26,345 nucleotides of DNA from a virus. Shown here in pieces: positions 12,738-21,149 of this stretch; positions within the stretch are counted from its first letter, which is position 1, and every line of letters starts with the position of its first letter. The notes beneath the pieces were generated by a model, which worked only from the letters and a program-made list of their open reading frames with translations, made no database searches and had not been told where the DNA came from. A program made the position numbers and the translations under genes. The DNA lies in IMG/VR virus record IMGVR_UViG_3300027320_000046, positions 1 through 26,345 of that record. One strand, 5' to 3'.

Positions 12738-14012
12738 TTACATAAGGTTAGTAACCTTAACACGACGATAGTAGTGGTTGCGGTTAGCAGTGAACGTATC
12801 AGCGTCTGTGTCACCATTCGACTTAAGAACGAATGGGTTAGCAATCATGCCGTAACGAGTCTTGAAACCAATCTTAGGTTGGAAGGTGTTAGGGTCGATC
12901 GCACGAACCATTTGTAGTGGAACGTATGGGCAATAGAAGATACCTGCGTCATAAGCATTCGCACCCTTATAACCAACAACGTAGAACTGCGATGCAGCGC
13001 CAGCATTTGCTGAGTAAGGATCAACGTATACCTTGTAACGACCGTTAAGAACACCAGCAAAAGTATTGCCTGTATCATCAACATTCAGAGTTGGCGAACC
13101 AGAAAGTGCAGCACCAGTATCAAGCATACCTGCCATTGCAAGAGCAGCAGCAACGTCTGACGAACAGATAATGAAGTTACCCTTACCACGACGAGTGTCT
13201 TGAGCAATTACGTTCGCATCGCGTTCGATGTTGAACAGAAGACCCTTGAAACGCTCAACTGACCAACGACCGTTTGAGTCAACATCAAGATCGAAAGTAC
13301 CAGCAGTTGCAGTCGATGCTGCACCTGGCTTAGCAACCTTATAGATCGTGCGGATAACTTCGCGGTTGATTTCAGCAAGAATTTCTTGTGAAAGGATGTT
13401 CGAGAGTTCTGACTCAGCGTCAAGACCGTGAATTGCCTTGAGATCTTGAGCAAGTTCTACTGTGTATTCTGCTTTAAGAGCACGTGTCTTAGCAGTTACA
13501 GTTGTCTTCTCGATGCTGAATGCCATCTCATTGAAGTCAGTTCCGCCTGATTCACCAAGTGCTTCAGCGTCAGCAGTAGCAATACCAGTACCTGTGGTGT
13601 AAGAACCGTCAACTGGGTTTGAACCAGCATGAGTTCCTGTACCCGAGAAGTCTGTATCTGCTTCGTTGAAGAGTGCTTCCGTACCCGTCTGGGTAGTGTA
13701 TGCCGACTTCATTGCGAAGATAAGACCAACTGGTCCAGTCATTGGTTGAACGCCAGCAACGTCATATGCCATCAAGTTTGGCAGAGCACGACGAACGAGC
13801 GAGATTAGGATTGGATCGTAGTTATCGATGCCAGATCCAGTTGCGTTTGCAGGAGTTTCGAACAACGCAGTCTTTTCTTCTTGAAGAGCCTTTTGTTGGT
13901 TTTCGAGAACGACAGCAGTAACTGCACGCTTGTAGGAATCCTTAATTTGTCCCATGCCTTCATGGTTTAGGACAGGCTCCCACTTCTTTTGTAGAGATTC
14001 TGAAAGAAACAT
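12738..14012 (-). CDS. 23: gp23 major capsid protein
   Basis: Major head subunit. The 424-residue product is close in length to the short gp23 forms of marine T4-like phages and shorter than T4 (521). The N-terminus FLSESLQKKWEPVLNHEGMG and the IDNYDPILISLVRRALPNLM segment followed by DVAGVQPMTGPVGLIFAM are hallmark gp23 sequence. The C-terminal region (PLQMVRAIDPNTFQPKIGFK) is also typical. The first 50-60 residues should be the propeptide removed by gp21. AAGGAG lies 6-7 bases before the ATG, with a late promoter 38 bases upstream. It is followed by a strong terminator, so it is probably the most abundant late message. Confidence 0.97.
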   Translation of the reverse strand: MFLSESLQKKWEPVLNHEGMGQIKDSYKRAVTAVVLENQQKALQEEKTALFETPANATGSGIDNYDPILISLVRRALPNLMAYDVAGVQPMTGPVGLIFAMKSAYTTQTGTEALFNEADTDFSGTGTHAGSNPVDGSYTTGTGIATADAEALGESGGTDFNEMAFSIEKTTVTAKTRALKAEYTVELAQDLKAIHGLDAESELSNILSQEILAEINREVIRTIYKVAKPGAASTATAGTFDLDVDSNGRWSVERFKGLLFNIERDANVIAQDTRRGKGNFIICSSDVAAALAMAGMLDTGAALSGSPTLNVDDTGNTFAGVLNGRYKVYVDPYSANAGAASQFYVVGYKGANAYDAGIFYCPYVPLQMVRAIDPNTFQPKIGFKTRYGMIANPFVLKSNGDTDADTFTANRNHYYRRVKVTNLM

Positions 14013-14049
14013 TTTTTTCTCCTTGTAGGGTTTTTTTATTTCAACTTAT

Positions 14050-14057
14050 TATTTATA
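14050..14057 (-). promoter_or_regulatory. T4-type late promoter TATAAATA for gp23
   Basis: Exact TATAAATA on the minus strand in the 50-base gap between gp22 and gp23, 37 bases before the gp23 ATG. Confidence 0.9.
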
Positions 14058-14062
14058 TTAAT

Positions 14063-15271
14063 TTAGATTTGGGATGCCATTCTGTCTAGTGCCTTTGAGT
14101 ACTTCTCCATAAGAGGAGATGAATTATACTCAGTTGACTCATCTAGACCGTCAGTCATCTTTTCTTCCGTATTAGGTTGTGCTTTAGGGAAATAGTTTTC
14201 TCTAATGACATTCAACTTTTCTTCGAAAATTTCTGCGTTCTCGAATTCTACATCAGCGACAATACTTACAAACTTTTCAGCGTCGGTCTTTGCGAGGTTT
14301 TCGGTAACCGCGATTAGGACGCTTTCTCTTTGAAGTCTTGTATTTTCAGCATGCAGTTCTACATTTGCAGTCATAGTTTGGTCCACACGGGATTGAAGAT
14401 TTTCAATCTCGACTTGCATTTCACCAAGCACATCATATTTCTCTTCAGGAACTTCAATATAATGTTCCGAAAACAGATTCTTAAGTCCTGCAATAAACGA
14501 TTCAGTGATGTCAGAACGCAGACCGTTCTCAACAACGAGTTCGTTTTCAGCAATATACTGTTCAGCGACATAAGTTAGGTAAGAATCAACCTTCTCAACA
14601 AGTTCGGTTTTAAATTCTTCCATAAGGTCAGAAGCTTCTTCGATAAGTGCTTCTTCAAGTGCCGCTACCTTAACGTTGACAGACGCAGAAACCATTGCTT
14701 CAAACAGCGATGCTGCTTTACCACGGAATTCTTCTGACAGATTTTCGTTACCATCAAATAGAGTTGCGAGTTCTGCTGAGAAATCTTCTTCAAGATCATC
14801 TTCGCCTTCGTCTTCATCTTCTTGATCATCATCGTCTTCGATTAGATCATCATCTTCTGGTTCAAACTCTTCTTGATGAACGTTGCCCTTAGAAGATGCT
14901 TGATTCACAACCGAAGTTGGATCAGCAACAGTTTTGAAGTTTGGTGCATCACCTGGACCAGATGCAGATCCTGACGAGTCAGAAGTATCCTTGGCGTTTA
15001 CGGCAACCTTTGCACCCTGATTTTCGTCAGCATCACCATCACGGTCTTGGTGTGGTGCGTCTGCCGAAGAACCTTGGCGTGGTTGAGTTTGGTCGCCCGA
15101 TGTATTTGACTTAGATGCCTTTGAGGTATCTTTACCGTTCGAGGCACCCATCTTTTCTGAGGAAGATGTGACCGAATTACCTTGCTTTGGTGCGGTCATA
15201 TCACCGTCAGAAGCTTCAGTAATCGCTTGCTTTCCCGCAAGCAACTCTCTGATTTTTCTTTCTACAGTCAT
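14063..15271 (-). CDS. 22: gp22 prohead core scaffolding protein, extended
   Basis: Scaffold of the prohead core, later digested by gp21. Assigned by place between gp21 and gp23 and by composition. Residues 1-20 (MTVERKIRELLAGKQAITEA) form a conserved-looking helix, and about 21-135 are Ser/Gly/Asp-rich and disordered. About 136-165 is a nearly pure Asp/Glu run, and the remainder is helical and acidic with coiled-coil stretches (EMQVEIENLQSRVDQTMTAN) ending YSKALDRMASQI. At 402 residues it is much longer than T4 gp22 (269), owing to the disordered N-terminal section. Many I/L-x-E sites would suit gp21 cleavage. GGAG lies 7 bases before the ATG, and a late promoter lies upstream. Confidence 0.88.
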   Translation of the reverse strand: MTVERKIRELLAGKQAITEASDGDMTAPKQGNSVTSSSEKMGASNGKDTSKASKSNTSGDQTQPRQGSSADAPHQDRDGDADENQGAKVAVNAKDTSDSSGSASGPGDAPNFKTVADPTSVVNQASSKGNVHQEEFEPEDDDLIEDDDDQEDEDEGEDDLEEDFSAELATLFDGNENLSEEFRGKAASLFEAMVSASVNVKVAALEEALIEEASDLMEEFKTELVEKVDSYLTYVAEQYIAENELVVENGLRSDITESFIAGLKNLFSEHYIEVPEEKYDVLGEMQVEIENLQSRVDQTMTANVELHAENTRLQRESVLIAVTENLAKTDAEKFVSIVADVEFENAEIFEEKLNVIRENYFPKAQPNTEEKMTDGLDESTEYNSSPLMEKYSKALDRMASQI

Positions 15272-15303
15272 TTTTTTCTCCTAATTTTCGGAACTTAGTC
15301 TTT

Positions 15304-15311
15304 TATTTATA
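15304..15311 (-). promoter_or_regulatory. T4-type late promoter TATAAATA for gp22
   Basis: Exact TATAAATA on the minus strand, 32 bases before the gp22 ATG and downstream of the gp21 stop. Confidence 0.88.
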
Positions 15312-15322
15312 ATAAAGAAACT

Positions 15323-15979
15323 TTAAATCTTAGCAAGTCTATTGAGGAAATTCTCAAATACTACCATTTTTGCTTCTTCGAGTTGCTTTTTGCTTGCCTT
15401 CTTAATGACTTTCTTTGCCATATCAGATGCTTGTTCAGTCCAAAGACCATCAACAATTACCCATTCTTTATTTTCCATAATGCCTCTTACGAATGCATCA
15501 GGAGCAGAAGGATCGGCAACAATATCTGCTGCGGTTGCAAGATGGAAGTCGTCTTGAACGATTTGAATTCCATCTCTATTCTCTTTCAGAGTACCAAGTC
15601 CTCTTGAAGAAACACCAAGTTGACCACCTGATTCAATCAGACCACGAGCAATATTTCCCATGGGAGTATCAGTGATCTTCGCCTTACCCATCCAGTTATC
15701 ACCATCTCGGCGAAGTTCTGTAACGATGTGCGAAACACGATCGAGGTTGATCGAAGGACCATCTGGGTGACCAAGTTCGCCAAATGCTCTCTTGTTCTCC
15801 ACTGCTTCCTTCATATAACGCTCGACTTCTTTTTCCATAATATCAGCAGGATACATGCGTCCATTACGATTCTTGAGATTTGACTGTAGGAAAACACCTT
15901 CAATGAAGAGGGATTTCTTGCCGTCTTTTTCTTCAGTGATATAACGAACGTTGTCGTTTACTTCAGTAATTAATTTCAT
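15323..15979 (-). CDS. 21: gp21 prohead core protease
   Basis: Serine protease of the prohead that cleaves gp23, gp22 and other core proteins after (I/L)-x-E. Visible: SLFIEGVFLQSNLKNRNGR (about 23-41), the His motif GELGHPDGPSINL (H71), the Ser motif LGVSSRGLGT (S124 or S125) and DIVADPSAPDAFV downstream. Length 218 compares with 212 in T4. The ATG overlaps the preceding gene stop as TAATG. The C-terminal helix (KKVIKKASKKQLEEAK) is basic. It is distinct from the ClpP-like protease in this window. Confidence 0.96.
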   Translation of the reverse strand: MKLITEVNDNVRYITEEKDGKKSLFIEGVFLQSNLKNRNGRMYPADIMEKEVERYMKEAVENKRAFGELGHPDGPSINLDRVSHIVTELRRDGDNWMGKAKITDTPMGNIARGLIESGGQLGVSSRGLGTLKENRDGIQIVQDDFHLATAADIVADPSAPDAFVRGIMENKEWVIVDGLWTEQASDMAKKVIKKASKKQLEEAKMVVFENFLNRLAKI

Positions 15980-16362
15980 TATCCTAGATCTCCATTGGAA
16001 TTTTGGTGCTGCTGCGAACCATAACCAGAAATCTTCGCGAGTTCTAGAACTACAGCGCCAGTTCCTGATGAGAAATCAACAACAATATCTGATCCATTAT
16101 GTTCATTATCAGACCATCCCATAAATTCCATCTTTCCTGAACCAGAAAGATAGTATAGTACTTGACTATTTCTAGTAATTGTTGCAGTAGTATTTACTGC
16201 ACACGCCCAATGAAGGGTGCGAATATTTGCTTTGGGTGAAGACTGAGATTCTGAAGTCTTCTTAAGATCTGTTGCAAGTGCAATCGTAGCAGATCCAGTG
16301 CCACGCACTTTAACCACACCGTGCACTTGGGTTAGTTTTAGAACTGATACAGTTGCTGCCAT
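15979..16362 (-). CDS. Beta-rich head-operon protein of unknown role (127 aa)
   Basis: No recognised family. The sequence is a run of short beta strands (TVSVLKLTQVHGVVKVRGTG, ATIALATDL, QVLYYLSGSGKMEFMGWSDN, SDIVVDFSSGTGAVVLELAK) with a Ser/Gly/Gln-rich tail ending GDLG. This is the look of a small virion beta-sandwich, for instance a capsid decoration or joining protein. It lies between a gp68-position gene and gp21, is translationally coupled to gp21 (TAATG), and has AAGGA 8-9 bases upstream of its ATG. The decoration role is inference. Confidence 0.8.
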   Translation of the reverse strand: MAATVSVLKLTQVHGVVKVRGTGSATIALATDLKKTSESQSSPKANIRTLHWACAVNTTATITRNSQVLYYLSGSGKMEFMGWSDNEHNGSDIVVDFSSGTGAVVLELAKISGYGSQQHQNSNGDLG

Positions 16363-16373
16363 TTGCTATTTCC

Positions 16374-17093
16374 TTACTGGTATCTTGCTTTTTTCTGATT
16401 ACGAAGAATCTTAAAATCGTGACCATCAACCTTACCATTCTTATTCGCGTCAATCTTATGTTGATCGCCCTTTAGTGCTTCAGACTTCAAAGAACTTTGC
16501 ATTTCTTGCTTTGTTCTTTTATGTTTCTTTTTAAAATCTGCATGAGACAATGATTCCATGTCCATTGCCAGATCTTTCATACGACCTTCTTCTAGATCGA
16601 CTTCTTCCTTGGCAAGTCTATTTGTTGCCTTGTCGATACCCTTTGCTCGATTCATCCAGCGATGACCGAGTTTTTCGCCTTGTTTATGTGCAGGACTATC
16701 ATAATTGTTTTTCTTTTTTGCTTTCTTCAGAGAAGCATTAACATCGGCAGCTGCATTCTGTGCATCAGAATGTTTACGAGCAGTATGCGCCATATCCCGT
16801 GCTGCTGATGCTGTATACGATGATAGAGTTTTTCTCGAAAGTTCGTCGATCTGCTCGACTTCTTCTCCGTACATCTTATCAAGTGCACGGTTGACACCAA
16901 CTTTACGGTTCTGCATCTTCTTTAGCTGACCATCATAACCCATCTTTGGTTTACGAGCAGTAAAGTCAGCAGCTGCCTTCTTAGCATAAGCACCCATAGT
17001 TGATTTTGAAAGTTCGTCGAGAGTTTCAACTTCTTCTACAAACAATGAAAGAGTTTCATCGATCTGTTCCAGTAATTGTTTAAACGTCTTCAT
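16374..17093 (-). CDS. Repeat-containing prohead core-type protein with EF-hand-like loop (239 aa)
   Basis: Occupies the gp68 position. It is highly charged, Lys/Glu-rich and helical. N-terminus MKTFKQLLEQIDE resembles a capsid-targeting sequence. Two clear repeat units, EEVETLDELSKSTMGAYAKK (about 20-39) and EEVEQIDELSRKTLSSYTAS (about 77-96), plus a decayed third (EEVDLEEGRMKDL, about 163-175), are each preceded by a GVNRALDKM- or GIDKATNRL-type segment. Each repeat contains L-D-E or I-D-E, the gp21 cleavage rule. Near the end DANKNGKVDGHDF (about 215-227) fits a calcium-binding EF-hand/dockerin loop (D1, N3, N5, G6, D9, D12). GAGG lies 6 bases before the ATG, which overlaps the gp67-like gene by 14 bases. 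Probably a prohead core or internal protein. Confidence 0.85.
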   Translation of the reverse strand: MKTFKQLLEQIDETLSLFVEEVETLDELSKSTMGAYAKKAAADFTARKPKMGYDGQLKKMQNRKVGVNRALDKMYGEEVEQIDELSRKTLSSYTASAARDMAHTARKHSDAQNAAADVNASLKKAKKKNNYDSPAHKQGEKLGHRWMNRAKGIDKATNRLAKEEVDLEEGRMKDLAMDMESLSHADFKKKHKRTKQEMQSSLKSEALKGDQHKIDANKNGKVDGHDFKILRNQKKARYQ

Positions 17094-17280
17094 CGTTTTC
17101 CTCTTCCGTTTCTAGTTCTTCGCTCGAATTAAAAACAGCGGTTGCCATTTCTTCTCGACGAGCAGAAAGAATGTCTGCAAGTTTTAGATCGAATGCAGCG
17201 TTAAAATCATCACCCGCATCGACCATATTACCTGTTTCAATGTTATTTATTAAACTTTTAATTACCTCAGTATTATCCAT
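17080..17280 (-). CDS. 67: gp67-like prohead core protein (66 aa)
   Basis: A small acidic protein directly after the portal gene, where T4 has gp67. It reads MDNTEVIKSLINNIETGNMV, then a helix FDLKLADILSARREEMATAV and an acidic tail (SSEELETEEENDEDV). T4 gp67 has the same plan: a short N-terminal helix, a central helix and a very acidic tail. Primary sequence similarity is limited, so the name rests on position, size and composition. The ATG overlaps the gp20 stop as TAATG. Confidence 0.72.
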   Translation of the reverse strand: MDNTEVIKSLINNIETGNMVDAGDDFNAAFDLKLADILSARREEMATAVFNSSEELETEEENDEDV

Positions 17281-18797
17281 TATTGTTGTCCTTCATCTGG
17301 TGGCGGTTGCATCGCAGGTTCTAACTGGACTGGGTCTGCCGAATTATCTAATTCAATTTGTGCAATATCGTCATCTGTTAGTTTAAGAATATGCTTCTGA
17401 ATATATGCTTTACTATATAAAGTACCGATATAATTTGCTACTCCGTTGAGAATCTCAACACGAGATTGTATAATTTGCTGTTCTTTCGACTCAGTATAAT
17501 ATGCATCAGTAGCATACTTGTATTCAATATTATTTCTGATCAAATTCCAGTCTGCCTCAGTAATAATACCCTTGATAATTAACTGAGTCTTAAGAAGATC
17601 ATCGAACAGAAGAGAAAAACGACGACGAAGTTTAGCAATAAACTTAGTAAACTTCCATTCGTCGCGGTTAATTTCAGCAGCACGACCAAAGTTTAGACCT
17701 GACTGCTGTTGCATTCTTGAAATCGGAACGTTCAATGCTTGAAATAGTTTCTTCTGGAAGTAGTCGATGTCTCCGATTTCACCGAGACTCTGACCACCTG
17801 GAAGAGTTTCAATCTGAGTACCACGTCCACCTTCGCGGCGAGGCAACCAGAAGTCTTCAAGCATTGACATAAACTTTTTGTCATCACGGATCTCACCAGT
17901 ATTACCATCATATACCAGTTTATTTCTATACTGGTCCATAATACCTTTAAGATATTGTTCCGCTTTTAACTTAGGGAGATTACCAACGTCAACATAAAAT
18001 ACGCGACGTTCTGGTGCTCTCGAAATTCTATAGATTACTGCAGCGTTTTCCATCATGCGCAACTGATTGGCGGGACGAATCGCTTTATGTAAATACGACA
18101 AAGCAATGTTCTTATCCTGATCACTCAGACCAGACGGAACATAGCAAATCGCATCACGAGTAACCTTCATTGTTGCAGCAGATCCAGGAGAAGCAGTATG
18201 TGCTTTATCTAGAACAATACCACGTTCATTATAAACAAAGTATTCTTCAATCTTCTTGATGAATTCAACACCTGATTTTTCATCTTTTTCTTTAAAGATC
18301 TCGCGAACTTTTTTAATCTTACGAGGATCAATAAAGCGAATATCGGTAATACCATTTTTAGGTTTTGCCGTATCAATTACTTTGTGGAAATAAATTCTAC
18401 CATCAATATACCAACGACGATAATAGTCTTGCGCTCTAAGATTAAACTCTAAGAGATCCAGAATTGTTTCAAATTCTTGTTGAATCTTTTTCTTAATTGG
18501 GTCAGATAGTTTGACATTATCAAGATTGATTTCAACAGGACGTTCATCATCGAGGTTTGAAATAGAATCATTCACGATATCATCAATCGCAGAATCGACA
18601 TCTGCCATAAAAGCAATGTCGCGATACTTTTTAATAAGTTCTGCCTCGGTGTTGGCGGTTCCTTCTAAGTCAAGGTAGGTGCCAAAATAACCACCTGCCT
18701 TTATGACATCAGAACCTCCATCGTCCGTCGGCGGCACAAACGATTTCTCCGTCGGTGCCGCCTTGGATTTCTCAACTTTATAACCAAAAATTTCCAT
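17280..18797 (-). CDS. 20: gp20 portal vertex protein
   Basis: Forms the dodecameric portal through which DNA is packaged. Typical gp20 sequence: KYRDIAFMADVDSAIDDIVN (about 59-78), FEAILDLLEF-like QEFETILDLLEFNLRAQDYY, IRFIDPRKIKKVREI, the YLHKAIRPANQLRMMENAAV segment and LPGGQSLGEIGDIDYFQKKL followed by NVPISRMQQQSGLNFGRA. Length 505 compares with 524 in T4. There is no clear ribosome site before the ATG; the gap from gp19 is only 21 bases, so it is probably expressed by read-through from the gp19 message. The C-terminal end is Pro/Gln-rich. Confidence 0.97.
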   Translation of the reverse strand: MEIFGYKVEKSKAAPTEKSFVPPTDDGGSDVIKAGGYFGTYLDLEGTANTEAELIKKYRDIAFMADVDSAIDDIVNDSISNLDDERPVEINLDNVKLSDPIKKKIQQEFETILDLLEFNLRAQDYYRRWYIDGRIYFHKVIDTAKPKNGITDIRFIDPRKIKKVREIFKEKDEKSGVEFIKKIEEYFVYNERGIVLDKAHTASPGSAATMKVTRDAICYVPSGLSDQDKNIALSYLHKAIRPANQLRMMENAAVIYRISRAPERRVFYVDVGNLPKLKAEQYLKGIMDQYRNKLVYDGNTGEIRDDKKFMSMLEDFWLPRREGGRGTQIETLPGGQSLGEIGDIDYFQKKLFQALNVPISRMQQQSGLNFGRAAEINRDEWKFTKFIAKLRRRFSLLFDDLLKTQLIIKGIITEADWNLIRNNIEYKYATDAYYTESKEQQIIQSRVEILNGVANYIGTLYSKAYIQKHILKLTDDDIAQIELDNSADPVQLEPAMQPPPDEGQQ

Positions 18798-18818
18798 AAT
18801 TCAATTTACTTTTCAATA

Positions 18819-19355
18819 TTACGCAGGAGTAGTCTTCGAACGACCGCGAGTAGTGGTATAGTGCTGATATTGGAAGGTTACGGTGTACTCTTCAATCACA
18901 TCGTTCTGTCCATACTGAAGAGCGATTTCCGACATATTGATCGGGAATGCTGAAGCCAGTTTATAGGTCTGAAGAACACCGTCATTGCGATCGAGATGCT
19001 CGACCGTCATATCGGTTTGATAATCACGTGGTGTGATGTAACCAGTATTATCCGTCAGATTATTCATTCCATCCATCCATGCTTCAAATGGGCGACGAAG
19101 TGAAAACTCTGTGTCGTTTACAATGGTAATTGTGAATGGATCGAAGATACGTTCACCAGCGAGTTTAACCTCACGACCACGATACTGAAGTAGGGTTGGG
19201 TTTACATTAGATGCAGGAACTGCAGCACCAGTAACCAACAGAGCGTATTCCTTGTTGGGAACATTAACATATGCAGGGAAACCCAGAATTACGCGGAATT
19301 GATTTGGTCTTGCACCACCAGCACCTAGTAACCCCTTAAATTTTGAAATATCCAT
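18819..19355 (-). CDS. 19: gp19 tail tube protein
   Basis: Subunit of the inner tail tube. The N-terminus SKFKGLLGAGGARPNQFRVI, the ASNVNPTLLQYRGREVKLAG loop, FDPFTITIVNDTEFSLRRPF and the C-terminal EYTVTFQYQHYTTTRG are characteristic. Length 178 compares with 163 in T4. GGAG lies before the ATG, and a late promoter lies 22 bases upstream. Confidence 0.96.
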   Translation of the reverse strand: MDISKFKGLLGAGGARPNQFRVILGFPAYVNVPNKEYALLVTGAAVPASNVNPTLLQYRGREVKLAGERIFDPFTITIVNDTEFSLRRPFEAWMDGMNNLTDNTGYITPRDYQTDMTVEHLDRNDGVLQTYKLASAFPINMSEIALQYGQNDVIEEYTVTFQYQHYTTTRGRSKTTPA

Positions 19356-19377
19356 ATTAGATTCTCCTAATCTTTTT

Positions 19378-19385
19378 TATTTATA
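19378..19385 (-). promoter_or_regulatory. T4-type late promoter TATAAATA for gp19
   Basis: Exact TATAAATA on the minus strand between gp18 and gp19, ending 22 bases before the gp19 ATG. Confidence 0.88.
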
Positions 19386-19389
19386 GGGT

Positions 19390-21078
19390 TTAAGCGCCGA
19401 CTTCTTCAAACGTAATTGAAGTTCTCGTAGCGATGAAATTCAGTTGGATGAAGTTGATCGATTTTGCTGGTTTGATAAAGATGTCAGCAACGAATTCGTT
19501 ACGGTCAATTACCTCACCAGTGTTATTCGTATCATCACAAACTACTCGGAAGTCATAGATACCACGACGACCACGAACATCGCGGAGGAATGGTTCTACA
19601 ATGGACTTGAACTGAGCGCGAGTAAACACGTCATTGAATTCGAACAACTGATACTTAGCAGCAGTCGAAATTGCTTTTTCAAGAACGATAAACAGACGAC
19701 GAACATTAATGCGATCAAACGCTGAAGGTTTCGCCAGCAATGTTTTGTCGCCATAAAGAACGATACCATTTCCTGGGAGATTAGCAACAGGATTGATACC
19801 ATTCTTATAAAGTTCGTCACGTTCTGTTTGGTTTGGAGTCCAAAGAAGTTTAACAACGTTCTTAATCGCACCACGATTTAGACCAGCAGGTGAGAACCAA
19901 GGATCGTTGGTATTGTCAGTACGAGCACAAAGACCAGCGATGTCAGGGTTCAAAGGAACGTTGACATATACGTCATTGTAACGATCGTATTGACGCTTCC
20001 AACCTGAGTCAGCAACAGCATACGAACTAAAACGAGTTAGAGTATCTACGAAGTAATCAATTACGTCTGCTGCTTCAGAACCAGCATTGTTCTTAACATC
20101 AGCGAGGGCAGGAGAAACAAACGTAACGCAATCTAGGCGACCCAGTGAAAGGGTATCAATCGCATGCTGACAAACAGCAGCAGAGTGACCACCAGTAATT
20201 ACCAGAGAGATATCTACTAGTTCTTTATCAGCGAACAGTGAGTATCCTGCTTCAAGATCACCGTTGCAAGGAGCATCATCAACACCACCTGTGAAAGTGC
20301 AAGTGTGCTCACCGTTAGCATCAATGTAATCATAAGTACCTGCAGCGGCAGCAGCACCCCATGCAAGACTTTCTTCTTCAGCTTGGGATGGGTGTTTTGT
20401 CCACCATGCATACTTTGATTGTGTATTAACTACATTCTTGTAGTAGATTGATCCACCGTCATTGCCTTTTGCATCAGAAGCAACTGACAAGTTGGCGAAC
20501 TTCTCAAGAACTGTTCCCACAGTTCCAGTAAACGCTCCAACTCCGTCGACTACAATTACGTGGACTTCATCATTAGATGCACCTTTGGCATCAGCATAGT
20601 CAGAAGTTCCTGGAGCACCAGCGAAATTCGATGCATAATCCCATGTATCAAATCCTGTTGAGTCGCAGATTGAAACAATAAGACCATTGCCTTTTTCGCC
20701 AGGATACTTTGCAGTAAATTCCATACCCTGATTACCGTCGCTGAAACTGTCTTCGTAGACATCTCCGTTTGGAATATAAACTGCAGGTTGACCGCATCCG
20801 ACAGCGTTTCTTGCTGCTGTTCCACATGCGCGAACGAGTTTGAGATTGTTGGTGTATGCGAGGAAGTTTGCAGCAGAATAAAAGTCTACTGAGTTAGTTG
20901 AGGTTGGTCCAGTAAACTTTTTTACAAGTTCGTTCTCGGATCCAATAGTAACGATTTCTTCCGCTGGTCCCCAATTGAAATTACCTACGAATGCGCCAAT
21001 AGAAGTCGAAACTGCTGGAACAACATTAGTAAGGTCTTGTTCGGTAACTAGGACTCCAGGCGATAACTGAAAAGCCAT
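19390..21078 (-). CDS. 18: gp18 tail sheath protein
   Basis: Contractile tail sheath subunit. The N-terminus SPGVLVTEQDLTNVVPAVST and the GAFVGNFNWGPAEEIVTIGS segment are the conserved sheath start. The C-terminal domain with LLAKPSAFDRINVRRLFIVL and FLRDVRGRRGIYDFRVVCDD is the conserved core that binds the tube. Length 562 compares with 659 in T4; the shortening is in the outward-facing middle (about 120-270), which is Ala/Gly/Asp-rich. AAGGAG lies 7 bases before the ATG, with a late promoter upstream. Confidence 0.97.
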   Translation of the reverse strand: MAFQLSPGVLVTEQDLTNVVPAVSTSIGAFVGNFNWGPAEEIVTIGSENELVKKFTGPTSTNSVDFYSAANFLAYTNNLKLVRACGTAARNAVGCGQPAVYIPNGDVYEDSFSDGNQGMEFTAKYPGEKGNGLIVSICDSTGFDTWDYASNFAGAPGTSDYADAKGASNDEVHVIVVDGVGAFTGTVGTVLEKFANLSVASDAKGNDGGSIYYKNVVNTQSKYAWWTKHPSQAEEESLAWGAAAAAGTYDYIDANGEHTCTFTGGVDDAPCNGDLEAGYSLFADKELVDISLVITGGHSAAVCQHAIDTLSLGRLDCVTFVSPALADVKNNAGSEAADVIDYFVDTLTRFSSYAVADSGWKRQYDRYNDVYVNVPLNPDIAGLCARTDNTNDPWFSPAGLNRGAIKNVVKLLWTPNQTERDELYKNGINPVANLPGNGIVLYGDKTLLAKPSAFDRINVRRLFIVLEKAISTAAKYQLFEFNDVFTRAQFKSIVEPFLRDVRGRRGIYDFRVVCDDTNNTGEVIDRNEFVADIFIKPAKSINFIQLNFIATRTSITFEEVGA

Positions 21079-21124
21079 GTTTTATTCTCCTTGTGTTAAA
21101 ATGATTCAGTCTCATCTTGTTTTT

Positions 21125-21132
21125 TATTTATA
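21125..21132 (-). promoter_or_regulatory. T4-type late promoter TATAAATA for gp18
   Basis: Exact TATAAATA on the minus strand in the 71-base gap between gp17 and gp18, 46 bases before the gp18 ATG. Confidence 0.88.
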
Positions 21133-21149
21133 ACTCGTGTATTTTGTGT

